NCBI RefSeq assembly: GCF_019219065.1
Contig: NZ_JAHUWK010000003.1
Span: forward strand, 248,001-312,000
Origin: Duganella sp. sic0402
Lineage (GTDB): Bacteria; Pseudomonadota; Gammaproteobacteria; Burkholderiales; Burkholderiaceae_D
Length of the DNA stretch: 64,000 nt
Reading direction: 5' to 3'
The position numbers and the translations under genes were made by a program. How positions within the stretch are numbered: position 1 is the stretch's first letter; every line of letters begins with the position of its first letter. Positions 44,160-52,513 of this stretch are shown here, in pieces. The notes under the pieces were generated by a model. The model was not told the origin of the DNA. It searched no databases and saw nothing but the letters and a program-made list of their open reading frames with translations.

Positions 44160-44807
44160 ATGCGCCTGCCCTCCCTCATCCACAGCCGCCCTCACCTGAG
44201 CCTGGCCACCGTGCTGGCGCTGGCGGTGCTGCCCTGGCTGCCCGGCGGCTGGCCATGGCTGACACGCCTGCTGGCCTGCTGGGACATTCTGGTATGGACC
44301 TATCTGCTGACGATGGCGTGGATGATGATCCAGGCCGACCACCACGACATCAAGCGCGCCGCCTGCCGGCAGGATGAAAAAGGTCCGGTAATCCTGGCGC
44401 TGCTGTCGCTGGCGGTGCTGCTCAGCCTGGCCGCCATCGTCTCGCAACTGAGCGCCACCAAGGACGCCGGCGACCTGCTACAGCGCTACGCACTCAGCGT
44501 GCTGACACTGATCGGCTCCTGGTTTATGGTCGGGATCATGTTCTGCTCGCACTATGCTCATCTGTACTATATGGCAGACGACGGCGACAAGCCGCTGGGC
44601 TTTCCGGACAGCGCCTTGCAGCCCAACTACTGGGATTTCCTGTATTTCTCGTTCACCATCTGCGTCGCGGTACAAACCTCCGATGTGACAGTGCGCACGC
44701 GCAGCCTGCGCAAAGTGGTGCTGAGCCAGTCAGTACTATGCTTTTTCTACAACCTGGCCATCCTCGGCCTGTCGATCAACATCGCCGCCTCACTGCTTAA
44801 CGGCTAA
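44160..44807 (+). CDS. DUF1345 membrane protein
   Basis: A 215-residue protein with about five hydrophobic helices and the DUF1345 signatures YYMADDGDKPLGFPD and YWDFLYFSFTICVAVQTSDV. Function is unknown; the family is related to small membrane proteins of ion-channel type. The ATG at 44160 is 2 bp after the MFS stop, so it is the third gene of the reductase-MFS unit. Its end overlaps the convergent LysE gene by 11 bp. Confidence 0.85.
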   Translation: MRLPSLIHSRPHLSLATVLALAVLPWLPGGWPWLTRLLACWDILVWTYLLTMAWMMIQADHHDIKRAACRQDEKGPVILALLSLAVLLSLAAIVSQLSATKDAGDLLQRYALSVLTLIGSWFMVGIMFCSHYAHLYYMADDGDKPLGFPDSALQPNYWDFLYFSFTICVAVQTSDVTVRTRSLRKVVLSQSVLCFFYNLAILGLSINIAASLLNG

Positions 44808-45426
44808 GCAGCATCCGCACGCCGGCGGCGCCAAAGGCTGCCGCCAGGATGCCATCGAACCAGCGGCGCGAGCGGGCGTGTATGCGCCGCGCCGACTGCG
44901 TCGAGAACAGCAGCGCGTAAGCGCAGAATATCAGCGCACCTATCATCAGGCAGCCGGCGAGTATCGGCAGCGCATCCGCGCGCTGCGCGTCGTTCGACAA
45001 GGCCAGCGTGATGATCGACAGCCAGACAAAAATTGCCTTCGGATTGGTAAGATGCATGGCCGCGCCACGGCCATACAAGCGCCACAGCGAACTATCGCCA
45101 CCGCCGCCGTCCAGGTCCGCCGCATCGTGCTTGCGCAACGCCGACCGCAGCGATTTGAACGATAGCCATAGCAGGTACAGGCCGCCCAGCACTTTCATCA
45201 CCACCAGCACATACGAGTAGCGCGTCATCAGGGTCGATAATCCCAGCGTGGCCAGCATCCCCCATATGGCCGAGCCGCTGATGACGCCCAAGGCAAACAC
45301 CAGCGCGGCACGCCGGCCGGCGCGCATGGCGGTGGCCATGACGGCCAGATTGCTGGGGCCGGGACTGGCAACGCCGATGGCATAGGCCGTGTAAGCCAGC
45401 GCCATATTGGCAGTGATCAACGACAT
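44797..45426 (-). CDS. LysE family translocator
   Basis: A 209-residue membrane exporter of the LysE/RhtB family with the start IGVASPGPSNLAVMATAMRA (the SPGP(S/N) N-terminal signature), WLSIITLALS and six hydrophobic segments. It should export an amino acid or similar small polar solute. The Shine-Dalgarno is AAAGGAGGTAGTAC, very strong. Confidence 0.88.
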   Translation of the reverse strand: MSLITANMALAYTAYAIGVASPGPSNLAVMATAMRAGRRAALVFALGVISGSAIWGMLATLGLSTLMTRYSYVLVVMKVLGGLYLLWLSFKSLRSALRKHDAADLDGGGGDSSLWRLYGRGAAMHLTNPKAIFVWLSIITLALSNDAQRADALPILAGCLMIGALIFCAYALLFSTQSARRIHARSRRWFDGILAAAFGAAGVRMLLSR

Positions 45427-45544
45427 GTACTACCTCCTTTAAAACACCTCAACATCAAGTTTCCACACGTCAGTGAAGCAATTAACACCCGCTTAAGCTT
45501 GCAAGGAGTAAGATGGTCACGCGACAAACAACAAGGAGCACACT

Positions 45545-45919
45545 ATGCAAATCCAAGTGAATACCGACAAAACCATCGCCAACCATGCTGGCCTGGACGA
45601 TCATGTGCAATCTGTCGTGAGCAATGCGCTCCACCGCTTCGGCGAACAAATTACCCGCGTCGAAGTGCATCTCAGCGATAACCTGGGCCAAAAATCGGCC
45701 GATGGCGACAATCGCTGCCTGATGGAAGCACGTCTTACCGGCCTGCAACCGATCGCCGTCAGCGACCATGCTGCCACACTGCACCAGGCCATCAGCGGCG
45801 CCACCGACAAACTCAAGCGCGCAGTGGATAGCGCGGTCGGCAAACTGCATGATAGCAAGCGCCACGCCGAAGGCGTCGCGGCCACCTCGGCCGCAGTCGT
45901 AGCCAGCCAGGAAGACTAG
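45545..45919 (+). CDS. HPF/RaiA family ribosome-associated protein
   Basis: A 124-residue protein with MQIQVNTDKTIANHAGLDDH, EQITRVEVHLSDNLG and TDKLKRAVDSAVGKLHDSKR, the beta-alpha-beta-beta-beta-alpha pattern of hibernation-promoting factors. It is of the long-tailed type but lacks the C-terminal ribosome dimerisation domain of long HPF. It may inhibit translation in stress. AAGGAG precedes the ATG. Confidence 0.85.
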   Translation: MQIQVNTDKTIANHAGLDDHVQSVVSNALHRFGEQITRVEVHLSDNLGQKSADGDNRCLMEARLTGLQPIAVSDHAATLHQAISGATDKLKRAVDSAVGKLHDSKRHAEGVAATSAAVVASQED

Positions 45920-45939
45920 TCCCGGCCTGCGGGAGCGGC

Positions 45940-46719
45940 CTAGCGTTGCGCCAGCTCCCGCAAGTAGCGCAAGCCTTGCAGTGCACGGCTGCCATACCAC
46001 GACATCATTTCCCCATCCACCAGCAGCACCGGCTTGCCGATCTGGCGTTCCAGCACATCCGCATGCGCTTCGGTGAAGCGGTACGGCTCGCTCGACAGCA
46101 GCACCCCGTCGATATTGTCGATCAGCTCGCGCGACCAGCGGAATTCCGGATAGCGCGACTCGCCCAGATCCGGCACGCTCCAGCCAATTTCCTCCAGCAT
46201 GCGGGCGATATAGGTGTCGCGCGAAATACTCATCCACGGATCTTGCCACACGCAGTACAACATGGTTTGCTGCGGCCCTTTGGGCGCGGCCCGCAGCAGC
46301 GCGTATTCGGCCTCAAAGGCAGCGCACCAGTCGGCGGCCTGCTGTTCGCGGCAGAACACGCCGCCCATCAGCCGCGCCAGCGCGACATTATCGTGAGGCC
46401 GTAGCGGATGCGTAACGATCAGATTGGGCACAAATTCCGCCAGCGCATCGGCCACCGGCTTTTCGTTTTCATCGATGTTCAGCACCACATGGCTGGGCGC
46501 CAGCTGGCGGATCTTTTGCAGATTCACATCCTTGGTGCCGCCCACTTTGGGAATATCCCGCACCACCTCCCACGGATGGATGCAAAAGCCGGTACGTCCC
46601 ACCACTTGCGCCGCCAGGCCCAGATCGCACAGCAATTCGGTAATCGACGGCACCAGCGAGACAATCCGCGCCTGCGGATCGGGTTGATGCTCAACGCCCA
46701 GCGCGTCGGTGTAAGCCAT
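45940..46719 (-). CDS. Helical-backbone metal-binding protein (cobalamin-binding-like)
   Basis: A 259-residue BtuF-like protein: RIVSLVPSITELLCDLGLAA and VGGTKDVNLQKIRQLAPSHV, then VLEEIGWSVPDLGE-type segments. The usual signal peptide is missing: the N-terminus is polar (MAYTDALGVEHQPDPQARIV), so it would stay in the cytoplasm. No BtuCD transport genes are adjacent. It could be a cytosolic cobamide-binding or regulatory protein. Confidence 0.8.
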   Translation of the reverse strand: MAYTDALGVEHQPDPQARIVSLVPSITELLCDLGLAAQVVGRTGFCIHPWEVVRDIPKVGGTKDVNLQKIRQLAPSHVVLNIDENEKPVADALAEFVPNLIVTHPLRPHDNVALARLMGGVFCREQQAADWCAAFEAEYALLRAAPKGPQQTMLYCVWQDPWMSISRDTYIARMLEEIGWSVPDLGESRYPEFRWSRELIDNIDGVLLSSEPYRFTEAHADVLERQIGKPVLLVDGEMMSWYGSRALQGLRYLRELAQR

Positions 46720-46826
46720 GTTGTATCCAGTTCAGTGAAGATGCCGTTATTGAAACACGCCTCTAACGATTTCGGCTATGATAATTCAAGAACGATTGAT
46801 TGCCTTTTGGCACCTGTGAGACATCC

Positions 46827-47795
46827 TTGAAACAGATCAGTACATTCGGCTCATCGAGCTATCGGATCAGCGATTTACAGCTGCTGCGCAACGCCGACGA
46901 CGACGCCGCCATCGCCAGACTGCTGGCCAATTGCCCCATCATGCTGCTGGAAGCCGGCGGCGCCGTTACCGAGTCCAACCGCGCGCGGCTGTACATCCTG
47001 CTGCGCGGTGCGCTGTCGGTGGCCACTGATACGCGTACCGGCATGGCCGACGGCACGGTCAGCAAAATCCTGCCCGGCGAAAGCGTGGGCGAGCAGTCAG
47101 TGCTGGACGAGGAAGCCAATCTATCCAGCATCACCGCGCTGGAAGACAGCGAAGTGCTGGTGATCGAGGCCGATCTGGTGTGGCAATTGATCGATGAATC
47201 GAATGTGCTGGCGCGCAATCTGCTGCGGCTGCTGTCGTTCCGCATCCGCGCCGCCAATGCGCAGTTGCGCCGACGCCAGAAGCTGGGCGAATTCTACCGC
47301 CAGCTGTCGATGATCGACGGCCTGACTGGTTTGTACAACCGCGCCTGGCTGAACGACCTGCTGCCGACCATGGTGGCCACCGCGCACGGCTCGGCCGCGC
47401 CGCTGGCGCTGATCATGATCGACCTGGACCACTTCAAGCAATTCAACGACAGCCACGGCCACCTGGCCGGCGACGAGGCGCTGCGTTCGGCGGCGCAAGT
47501 GCTGAGCGGCGCGCTGCGGCCAACCGATTTCGCGGTACGCTACGGTGGTGAGGAAATGATGGTGCTGCTGCCGGACACCAGCGACAAGGTGGCGGCCTCG
47601 GTGGCCGAGCGGCTGTGCGAGCGGATGCGCCAGGCCAAGGTGTTTGGCGACATGCGCCAGCCGCTGCCGCATATCACGGCCTCGTTTGGTGTGTCGGTGC
47701 TGCGTCCGCAGCAAAACGAGCACGACCTGATCGCCGCCGCCGATGCAGCGCTGTACCGTGCCAAGGAAGCCGGCCGCAACCAGGTGGCGGCTTAA
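46827..47795 (+). CDS. Cyclic-nucleotide-binding-like / diguanylate cyclase protein
   Basis: A 322-residue protein: an N-terminal cNMP-binding-like beta-barrel (ARLYILLRGALSVATDTRTG, ILPGESVGEQSVLDEEANLS) followed by a GGDEF domain (MIDGLTGLYNRAWLNDLLPT, IDLDHFKQFNDSHGH). The active-site loop is GGEEM (residues 240-244) with Met instead of Phe, and an inhibitory I-site RPTD (231-234) sits exactly five residues before it. It probably makes cyclic di-GMP, subject to product inhibition. I take a TTG at 46827 (LKQIS); a TTG at 46800 is the alternative. Confidence 0.85.
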   Translation: MKQISTFGSSSYRISDLQLLRNADDDAAIARLLANCPIMLLEAGGAVTESNRARLYILLRGALSVATDTRTGMADGTVSKILPGESVGEQSVLDEEANLSSITALEDSEVLVIEADLVWQLIDESNVLARNLLRLLSFRIRAANAQLRRRQKLGEFYRQLSMIDGLTGLYNRAWLNDLLPTMVATAHGSAAPLALIMIDLDHFKQFNDSHGHLAGDEALRSAAQVLSGALRPTDFAVRYGGEEMMVLLPDTSDKVAASVAERLCERMRQAKVFGDMRQPLPHITASFGVSVLRPQQNEHDLIAAADAALYRAKEAGRNQVAA

Positions 47796-48385
47796 GCCGC
47801 TGATGCCTTTGCCTGGCTAGTGGCCTGCGGGCTGGCCGCATCCTTGATGCGCGCCTGCTGCGCGGCGACGAAATCGTCAAAGCCCTTCTGCACCAGCGTA
47901 TAGGTCTGGTCGATATTGCTGGCGATGTCGCCGTTCAGCACCTTCAGCCCGTCCAGCACATCGCGCGCTTCCTTGAAGCCTTTTTCGACGCCGCCCTTGA
48001 TGGTGTCCATGAACTTGTTCAGCAGCTCGCCCTCGTCCTCGCCCGGATGCTGCTGCTTGTAGGCTTCGAAAAAGGCGGTCGACAAGGATACAATGCGGCC
48101 GGCGGTGCCTTCCGGGGTATTATCCTGCGACACGGCATTCTGGATGGCGTTATCGCCGAAATCGTCCTTGAGCGCTTCATTGATGCCGGTCAGCGCGGTT
48201 TTCAGCACCACCGACAGCGGGTCATTCGAGGAATTGATGGACACGGTCAGCGAAGCTTGTACGATAGAAGCGTTGAGTTCAGCCTTGGCCTTGGCGGTCA
48301 CCGATACCGGCCGCTCATCCCTGGATTGCACTGGTGTTGCAGCGTTAGCATTATTACCTGAAGTAACTGATACCGGAGTAGCCAT
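47792..48385 (-). CDS. DUF5610 domain protein
   Basis: A 197-residue protein with a disordered, Ser/Asn/Thr-rich N-terminus (MATPVSVTSGNNANAATPVQ) and the DUF5610 core: PEGTAGRIVSLSTAFFEAYK, FMDTIKGGVEKGFKEARDVL and LNGDIASNIDQTYTLVQKGF. No signal peptide. The Shine-Dalgarno is GGAGCAAC before the ATG at 48385. Function unknown. It is divergent from sbcB and overlaps the GGDEF gene end by 4 bp. Confidence 0.8.
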   Translation of the reverse strand: MATPVSVTSGNNANAATPVQSRDERPVSVTAKAKAELNASIVQASLTVSINSSNDPLSVVLKTALTGINEALKDDFGDNAIQNAVSQDNTPEGTAGRIVSLSTAFFEAYKQQHPGEDEGELLNKFMDTIKGGVEKGFKEARDVLDGLKVLNGDIASNIDQTYTLVQKGFDDFVAAQQARIKDAASPQATSQAKASAA

Positions 48386-48447
48386 GATGTTGCTCCTCAT
48401 TGAACACGCTAGAATTATCGGCAGCTTTTTAAATTTCTGTAGCACTT

Positions 48448-49890
48448 ATGACTAATCAGACCTTTCTCTGGCACGACTACGAAACTTTTGGCGCGGTTCC
48501 GCGCCGCGATCGCCCGGCGCAATTCGCCGCGATCCGCACCGACGCCGACCTCAACGAAATCGGCGATCCGATCATGCTGTATTGCAAGCCAGCCAATGAT
48601 TTCCTGCCCGATCCCCAATCCTGCCTGATCACCGGCATCACCCCGCAGCAATGCCTGGAATGGGGCGTGCCGGAGCACCAGTTTGCCGCCACCATCGAAC
48701 AGGCGTTCGCCCAGCCGGGCACCGTCGGCGTCGGCTACAACACCATCCGCTTCGACGATGAAATCACCCGCTTCATGTTCTGGCGCAACCTGATCGACCC
48801 GTATGCGCGCGAATGGCAAAACGGCTGCGGCCGCTGGGACCTGTTGGACGTGGTGCGCATGACCTACGCGCTGCGGCCGGAAGGCATCAACTGGCCGACC
48901 AAAGAAGACGGCAAGCCCAGCTTCAAGCTGGAAGACCTGGCCAAGGCCAACGGCCTGCTGCACGAATCCGCGCACGATGCGCTGTCCGACGTGCGCGCCA
49001 CCATCGCGCTGGCGCGGCTGATCAAGCAGCAGCAGCCGAAACTGTTCGACTTCTGCTTCGCGCTGCACAAGAAAGACCGCGTGGCGGATGAAATCGGCAT
49101 GCACCTGGCGCTCAATCTGCGCCAGCCCTTCCTGCATGTGTCGGGCATGTTCCCGGCCGAGCGCGGCTGCATCGCGCTGGTTTACCCGCTGGGTACGCAT
49201 CCGACCAACAAAAACGAAGTCATCGTCTGGGATTGCAGCTATGACCCGAGCGAACTGTACACGCTGGACGCGGACACCATCCGCACCCGCATCTTCACCC
49301 GCAGCGACGCGCTGCCGGAAGGCATGACGCGCCTGCCGGTAAAAAGCATCCATCTCAACAAATCGCCGATGCTGGTATCCAATCTGAAGACCCTGTCGCC
49401 GGCCATGCAGGCCAAATGGGGCATCGACCTGGAGCAAGGCAAGGCGCATGCGGCAATCGCGGCGGCCGGGCGCGACCTCACGGCGGTCTGGGAAGCAGTC
49501 TTTTACCGCCCGGCCGGCCAGCCGCTGGACGTGGACGAAGACCTGTACAACGGCTTCATCAGCAAAGACGACCGCCGCCTGCTGGACACGCTGCGCCGCG
49601 AATCGCCGGCGCGGCTGGCGGTAGCGTCGCCGGCGTTTGGCGATGGCCGCCTGGCCGAGCTGCTGTTACGCTACCGCGCCCGCAACTTCCCGGAAACGCT
49701 GTCTGAAACCGAAATGGAACACTGGGAACAGCACCGCGCCACGCGCTTCTACGAAGGCGCCGGCGGCGCACGCACCATCGACGACTACTTCGCCAAAATC
49801 GACGAGCTGCAGCAATCCGCCGACGAGCGCAGCGAACAAATCCTCGGCGACCTCTACGAATACGCCGAACTGGTCGCCCCCGCCAACTGA
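48448..49890 (+). CDS. sbcB: Exodeoxyribonuclease I
   Basis: A 480-residue 3'-5' exonuclease of single-stranded DNA. The first DEDDh motif is LWHDYETFG near residue 9, followed by GVGYNTIRFDDEITRFMFW (second Asp), and HESAHDALSDVRATIALARL (third motif with His and Asp). The ExoI SH3-like and C-terminal domains (TRLPVKSIHLNKSPML, FYEGAGGARTIDDYF) are complete. It removes 3' overhangs in mismatch repair and recombination. Confidence 0.96.
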   Translation: MTNQTFLWHDYETFGAVPRRDRPAQFAAIRTDADLNEIGDPIMLYCKPANDFLPDPQSCLITGITPQQCLEWGVPEHQFAATIEQAFAQPGTVGVGYNTIRFDDEITRFMFWRNLIDPYAREWQNGCGRWDLLDVVRMTYALRPEGINWPTKEDGKPSFKLEDLAKANGLLHESAHDALSDVRATIALARLIKQQQPKLFDFCFALHKKDRVADEIGMHLALNLRQPFLHVSGMFPAERGCIALVYPLGTHPTNKNEVIVWDCSYDPSELYTLDADTIRTRIFTRSDALPEGMTRLPVKSIHLNKSPMLVSNLKTLSPAMQAKWGIDLEQGKAHAAIAAAGRDLTAVWEAVFYRPAGQPLDVDEDLYNGFISKDDRRLLDTLRRESPARLAVASPAFGDGRLAELLLRYRARNFPETLSETEMEHWEQHRATRFYEGAGGARTIDDYFAKIDELQQSADERSEQILGDLYEYAELVAPAN

Positions 49891-49899
49891 CCCCGGATT

Positions 49900-50718
49900 T
49901 TAGCGGTATTGGTTGATCGCGTTGCGGGTTTCTTCGGCGACGCGGCGGGCAGCGCTGGCGAAGTCTTCGCCGGGCTGCTGCGCTGCGTACAGGATGGCGC
50001 GCGAGGAGTTGATCATCATGCCGGCGCCATTCGCGGTGCGGCCCGATTTGACCGTGGCCGCAATATCACCGCCCTGCGCGCCGATGCCCGGCACCAGCAG
50101 CGGCATGTCGCCGACAATCGCGCGCACCTGCGCCAGTTCTTCAGGGAAGGTCGCACCCACCACCAGCGCGCATTGGCCGTTGCTGTTCCACTTTTCCGCC
50201 ACCAGCCGTGCCACGTGCTGGTACAGCGGCTTGCCGCCGACGTCCAGGAATTGCAGGTCGGAGCCGCCCGCGTTCGAGGTGCGGCACAGGATGATCACGC
50301 CGCGGTCGCTCCACTCCATATACGGTGCCACCGAATCCGAGCCCATGTAGGGATTGACGGTGACCGCGTCGGCGCCATAGCGGTCGTAGGCTTCGCGTGC
50401 ATACTGGCGCGCGGTGGCGCCGATGTCGCCGCGCTTGGCATCCAGGATCAGCGGAATGTGCGGATAATTCTCGCGCACATAGGCGCAAATCTGCTCCAGC
50501 TGGTCTTCCGCGCTCAATGCGGCAAAATAGGCGATCTGCGGCTTGAACGAGCACGCCAGGTCGGCGGTCGCGTCGATGATTTCGCGGCAGAAGTGGTAAA
50601 TACCTTGCGGGTCGTTGTGGAACTGGGCCGGCAGCTTGGCCAGGTCCGGGTCCAGGCCGACGCACAGCAGGGAGTCGTTGGCCGTCCACGCGGCGGATAA
50701 TTTGTTAATAAAAGTCAC
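49900..50718 (-). CDS. pyrF: Orotidine 5'-phosphate decarboxylase (type 2)
   Basis: A 272-residue enzyme that makes UMP. The catalytic core [20 protein letters not shown] contains the Asp-Lys-x-x-Asp motif, and [16 protein letters not shown], then [18 protein letters not shown] complete the active site. It is the longer type 2 form. The start is a GTG at 50718 with GGGAG upstream. It converges with sbcB, 9 bp separating the stops. Confidence 0.96.
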   Translation of the reverse strand: MTFINKLSAAWTANDSLLCVGLDPDLAKLPAQFHNDPQGIYHFCREIIDATADLACSFKPQIAYFAALSAEDQLEQICAYVRENYPHIPLILDAKRGDIGATARQYAREAYDRYGADAVTVNPYMGSDSVAPYMEWSDRGVIILCRTSNAGGSDLQFLDVGGKPLYQHVARLVAEKWNSNGQCALVVGATFPEELAQVRAIVGDMPLLVPGIGAQGGDIAATVKSGRTANGAGMMINSSRAILYAAQQPGEDFASAARRVAEETRNAINQYR

Positions 50719-50812
50719 GACGGCTCCCTCTCAAAAATTGCAAACCCTCTATTGTAACCCGCCCATGGAGGGCTGTTAAAATTTGGGATCTCCACCCAGA
50801 AAGCTCATTCCC

Positions 50813-51574
50813 ATGAAATTATCGAATAAAGTCGCTATCGTGACCGGCGCCACCCAGGGCATCGGCCTGGCCTGCGCCCAGCGCATGATTGCCGAAGGCG
50901 CCAAGGTCATGCTGGTGGACATCAAGCCGGAAGGCGCCGACGCGGCCGCCGCACTGGGCGAACAAGCCCGCTTCTTTGCCGCCGACGTCTCCCAAAAGGC
51001 AGATGTCGATGCAATGGTGGCCGCCACCCTGGCCGCTTTCGGCCGCATCGACATCCTGATCAACAACGCCGGCGTCACCCACGCCGCCAATTTCCTGGAC
51101 GTGTGCGAGCAAGACTTCGACCGCGTCATGCGCATCAACCTGAAGTCGATGTTCCTGTGCGGCCAGGCGGTGGCGCGGGTAATGGTCAAGCAGCAAAGCG
51201 GCGCGATCATCAATATGTCCAGCGTCAACGCGGAACTGGCGATTCCCAACCAGGTGCCCTACGTGGTGTCGAAAGGCGCGATCAACCAGCTGACCAAGGT
51301 GATGTCGCTGAATCTGGTCGAGCACGGCATCCGCGTCAACGGCATCGGACCGGGCACCATCCTGACCGAGCTGGCCAAGCAGGCGGTGATGTCCAGCCCG
51401 GAATCGCGCCACACCATTCTGTCGCGCACGCCGATGGGCCGCTGCGGCGAGCCGGAGGAAGTGGCTTCGATCGCCGCCTTCCTGGCCAGCGACGACGCCA
51501 GCTATATGACCGGCCAGACCCTGTACGTGGACGGCGGCCGCCTGGCACTGAACTACACCGTCCCGGTCAAATGA
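50813..51574 (+). CDS. Short-chain dehydrogenase/reductase
   Basis: A 253-residue classical SDR. The NAD-binding TGATQGIGLACA is followed by LINNAGVTHAANFLDV, INMSSVNAELAIPNQVPYVVSK with the catalytic Ser, Tyr and Lys (YVVSK), and a C-terminal GQTLYVDGGRLALNY. The substrate is unknown, though the style is like gluconate-5-dehydrogenase or sugar/hydroxyacid SDRs. The start at 50813 is the family start. Confidence 0.9.
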   Translation: MKLSNKVAIVTGATQGIGLACAQRMIAEGAKVMLVDIKPEGADAAAALGEQARFFAADVSQKADVDAMVAATLAAFGRIDILINNAGVTHAANFLDVCEQDFDRVMRINLKSMFLCGQAVARVMVKQQSGAIINMSSVNAELAIPNQVPYVVSKGAINQLTKVMSLNLVEHGIRVNGIGPGTILTELAKQAVMSSPESRHTILSRTPMGRCGEPEEVASIAAFLASDDASYMTGQTLYVDGGRLALNYTVPVK

Positions 51575-51581
51575 CAGAGAT

Positions 51582-51683
51582 ATGCTTCAGCCTGATGTCT
51601 GGTATCTGAAAGAACAATTAGACACATATCTGGCAACGCAGCATAATTACACCTGTCTCCACTATTCTCCTCCAAGAAAATAG
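51582..51683 (+). CDS. Possible 33-residue ORF between SDR stop and terminator
   Basis: ATG at 51582, eight bases after the SDR stop, with only a weak AGAGA ahead. The product is MLQPDVWYLKEQLDTYLATQ plus 13 residues, with aromatic content and no membrane helix. The TAG lies 4 bp before the terminator stem. The DNA is less GC-rich than the SDR gene. It could be a genuine small protein, a leader, or chance. Confidence 0.3.
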   Translation: MLQPDVWYLKEQLDTYLATQHNYTCLHYSPPRK

Positions 51684-51687
51684 TTTT

Positions 51688-51718
51688 AAGCCCGCTAACG
51701 TAAGCGGGCTTTTTTTTT
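51688..51718 (+). terminator. Terminator of the SDR transcript
   Basis: AAGCCCGCT (51688-51696) and AGCGGGCTT (51703-51711) form a perfect 9-bp stem with a 6-nt loop, followed by a long T-tract, a textbook intrinsic terminator. Confidence 0.92.
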
Positions 51719-51751
51719 ATTCCTTGTCATGACGGCGTAACAAACCCTGCC

Positions 51752-51847
51752 TATACTGGTCACATCTTAAGTACATGCAACCGATAGGCATGACTGAAGA
51801 ACAGGTGCACCGGGCCTCCGGTGCACCACTCCCCTTTTTTTGCAGTG
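51752..51847 (+). ncRNA. Candidate small RNA upstream of the VanZ gene
   Basis: A TATACT (51752-51757) could be a -10 element. About 45 bp further a perfect palindrome, GGTGCACCGG / CCGGTGCACC, forms a strong stem (about 51806-51829), followed by ACTCCCC and a 7-T run, an intrinsic terminator. The predicted transcript would be about 75-80 nt. The -35 element is poor, and a terminator for upstream read-through is an alternative. Confidence 0.35.
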
Positions 51848-51865
51848 CATGGTATGGTGCGCCTC

Positions 51866-52258
51866 ATGCTCAAGCAAATCTTCCTGACCTCGTCCCACGC
51901 CCGCCTCCGCTACTGGACCGCCATCACCCTGTACCTGCTGATCCTGATCGTCGGCTCGATACCCGGCGCACGCCAGGACATCGGCGAAGTCGCTTCCGGC
52001 GTGGTGCTGCATTCGCTGGCCTATGCCGGCCTGACCTTTCTGATTTTCACCGGCGGCAGCGGCACGCCGTCGCAGCGCGCCGGCAAGGCAGTGCTGACCA
52101 TCGCCGCCATGGGCGCTATCGACGAATGTGTGCAAAGCATGTTCCCGTATCGGCGCGGCGCGGTGTCGGACTGGATGGTGGACTGTTACGCGGCCATGGC
52201 CATGGCCAGCTTTATGTGGGCTCTATGGAACCGCTATCGCAGCCAGCCCGCTGACTGA
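51866..52258 (+). CDS. VanZ family protein
   Basis: A 130-residue membrane protein. It has hydrophobic helices at residues about 15-35 (YWTAITLYLLILIVGSIPG), 47-62 and 75-100. The C-terminal AIDECVQSMFPYRRGAVSDW matches the VanZ domain (Glu/Asp and Arg pattern D-x-x-Q-x-x-x-P-x-R). VanZ-like proteins are linked to glycopeptide or lipid-II-like envelope functions, but in proteobacteria their role is open. An in-frame ATG at 51854 is possible. The end overlaps a small convergent gene by 47 bp. Confidence 0.85.
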   Translation: MLKQIFLTSSHARLRYWTAITLYLLILIVGSIPGARQDIGEVASGVVLHSLAYAGLTFLIFTGGSGTPSQRAGKAVLTIAAMGAIDECVQSMFPYRRGAVSDWMVDCYAAMAMASFMWALWNRYRSQPAD

Positions 52259-52427
52259 TGGCGCCGCTGGCCAGTTCAACGTCCTGACGCATTTCCCGCA
52301 GCTGCTCGGCCTTGGCCACGCGTACCAGGCCGTGCAGCGCGTGCCGGAAGAAATGCCGGCTGCGGCTATCGCTGCAAGTGGCATCAATGATCTGTTCGAT
52401 AATAGCGTCTGTCACGCGTGTCAACAT
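52212..52427 (-). CDS. Small hypothetical protein (71 residues)
   Basis: A 71-residue polar, helical protein (MLTRVTDAIIEQIIDATCSD, then FRHALHGLVRVAKAEQLREM), no membrane segment. The ATG at 52427 has AAGGACACCGA upstream, an acceptable ribosome-binding site. Its 3' part overlaps the VanZ gene on the opposite strand by 47 bp. I do not recognise it. Confidence 0.5.
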   Translation of the reverse strand: MLTRVTDAIIEQIIDATCSDSRSRHFFRHALHGLVRVAKAEQLREMRQDVELASGAISQRAGCDSGSIEPT

Positions 52428-52513
52428 TTCGGTGTCCTTTAAATTGATACCGAACAATTATTGCGTGCAGTCAGCATGCTTCAATTGATATACATCAATC
52501 GTCAGACGAGCGA

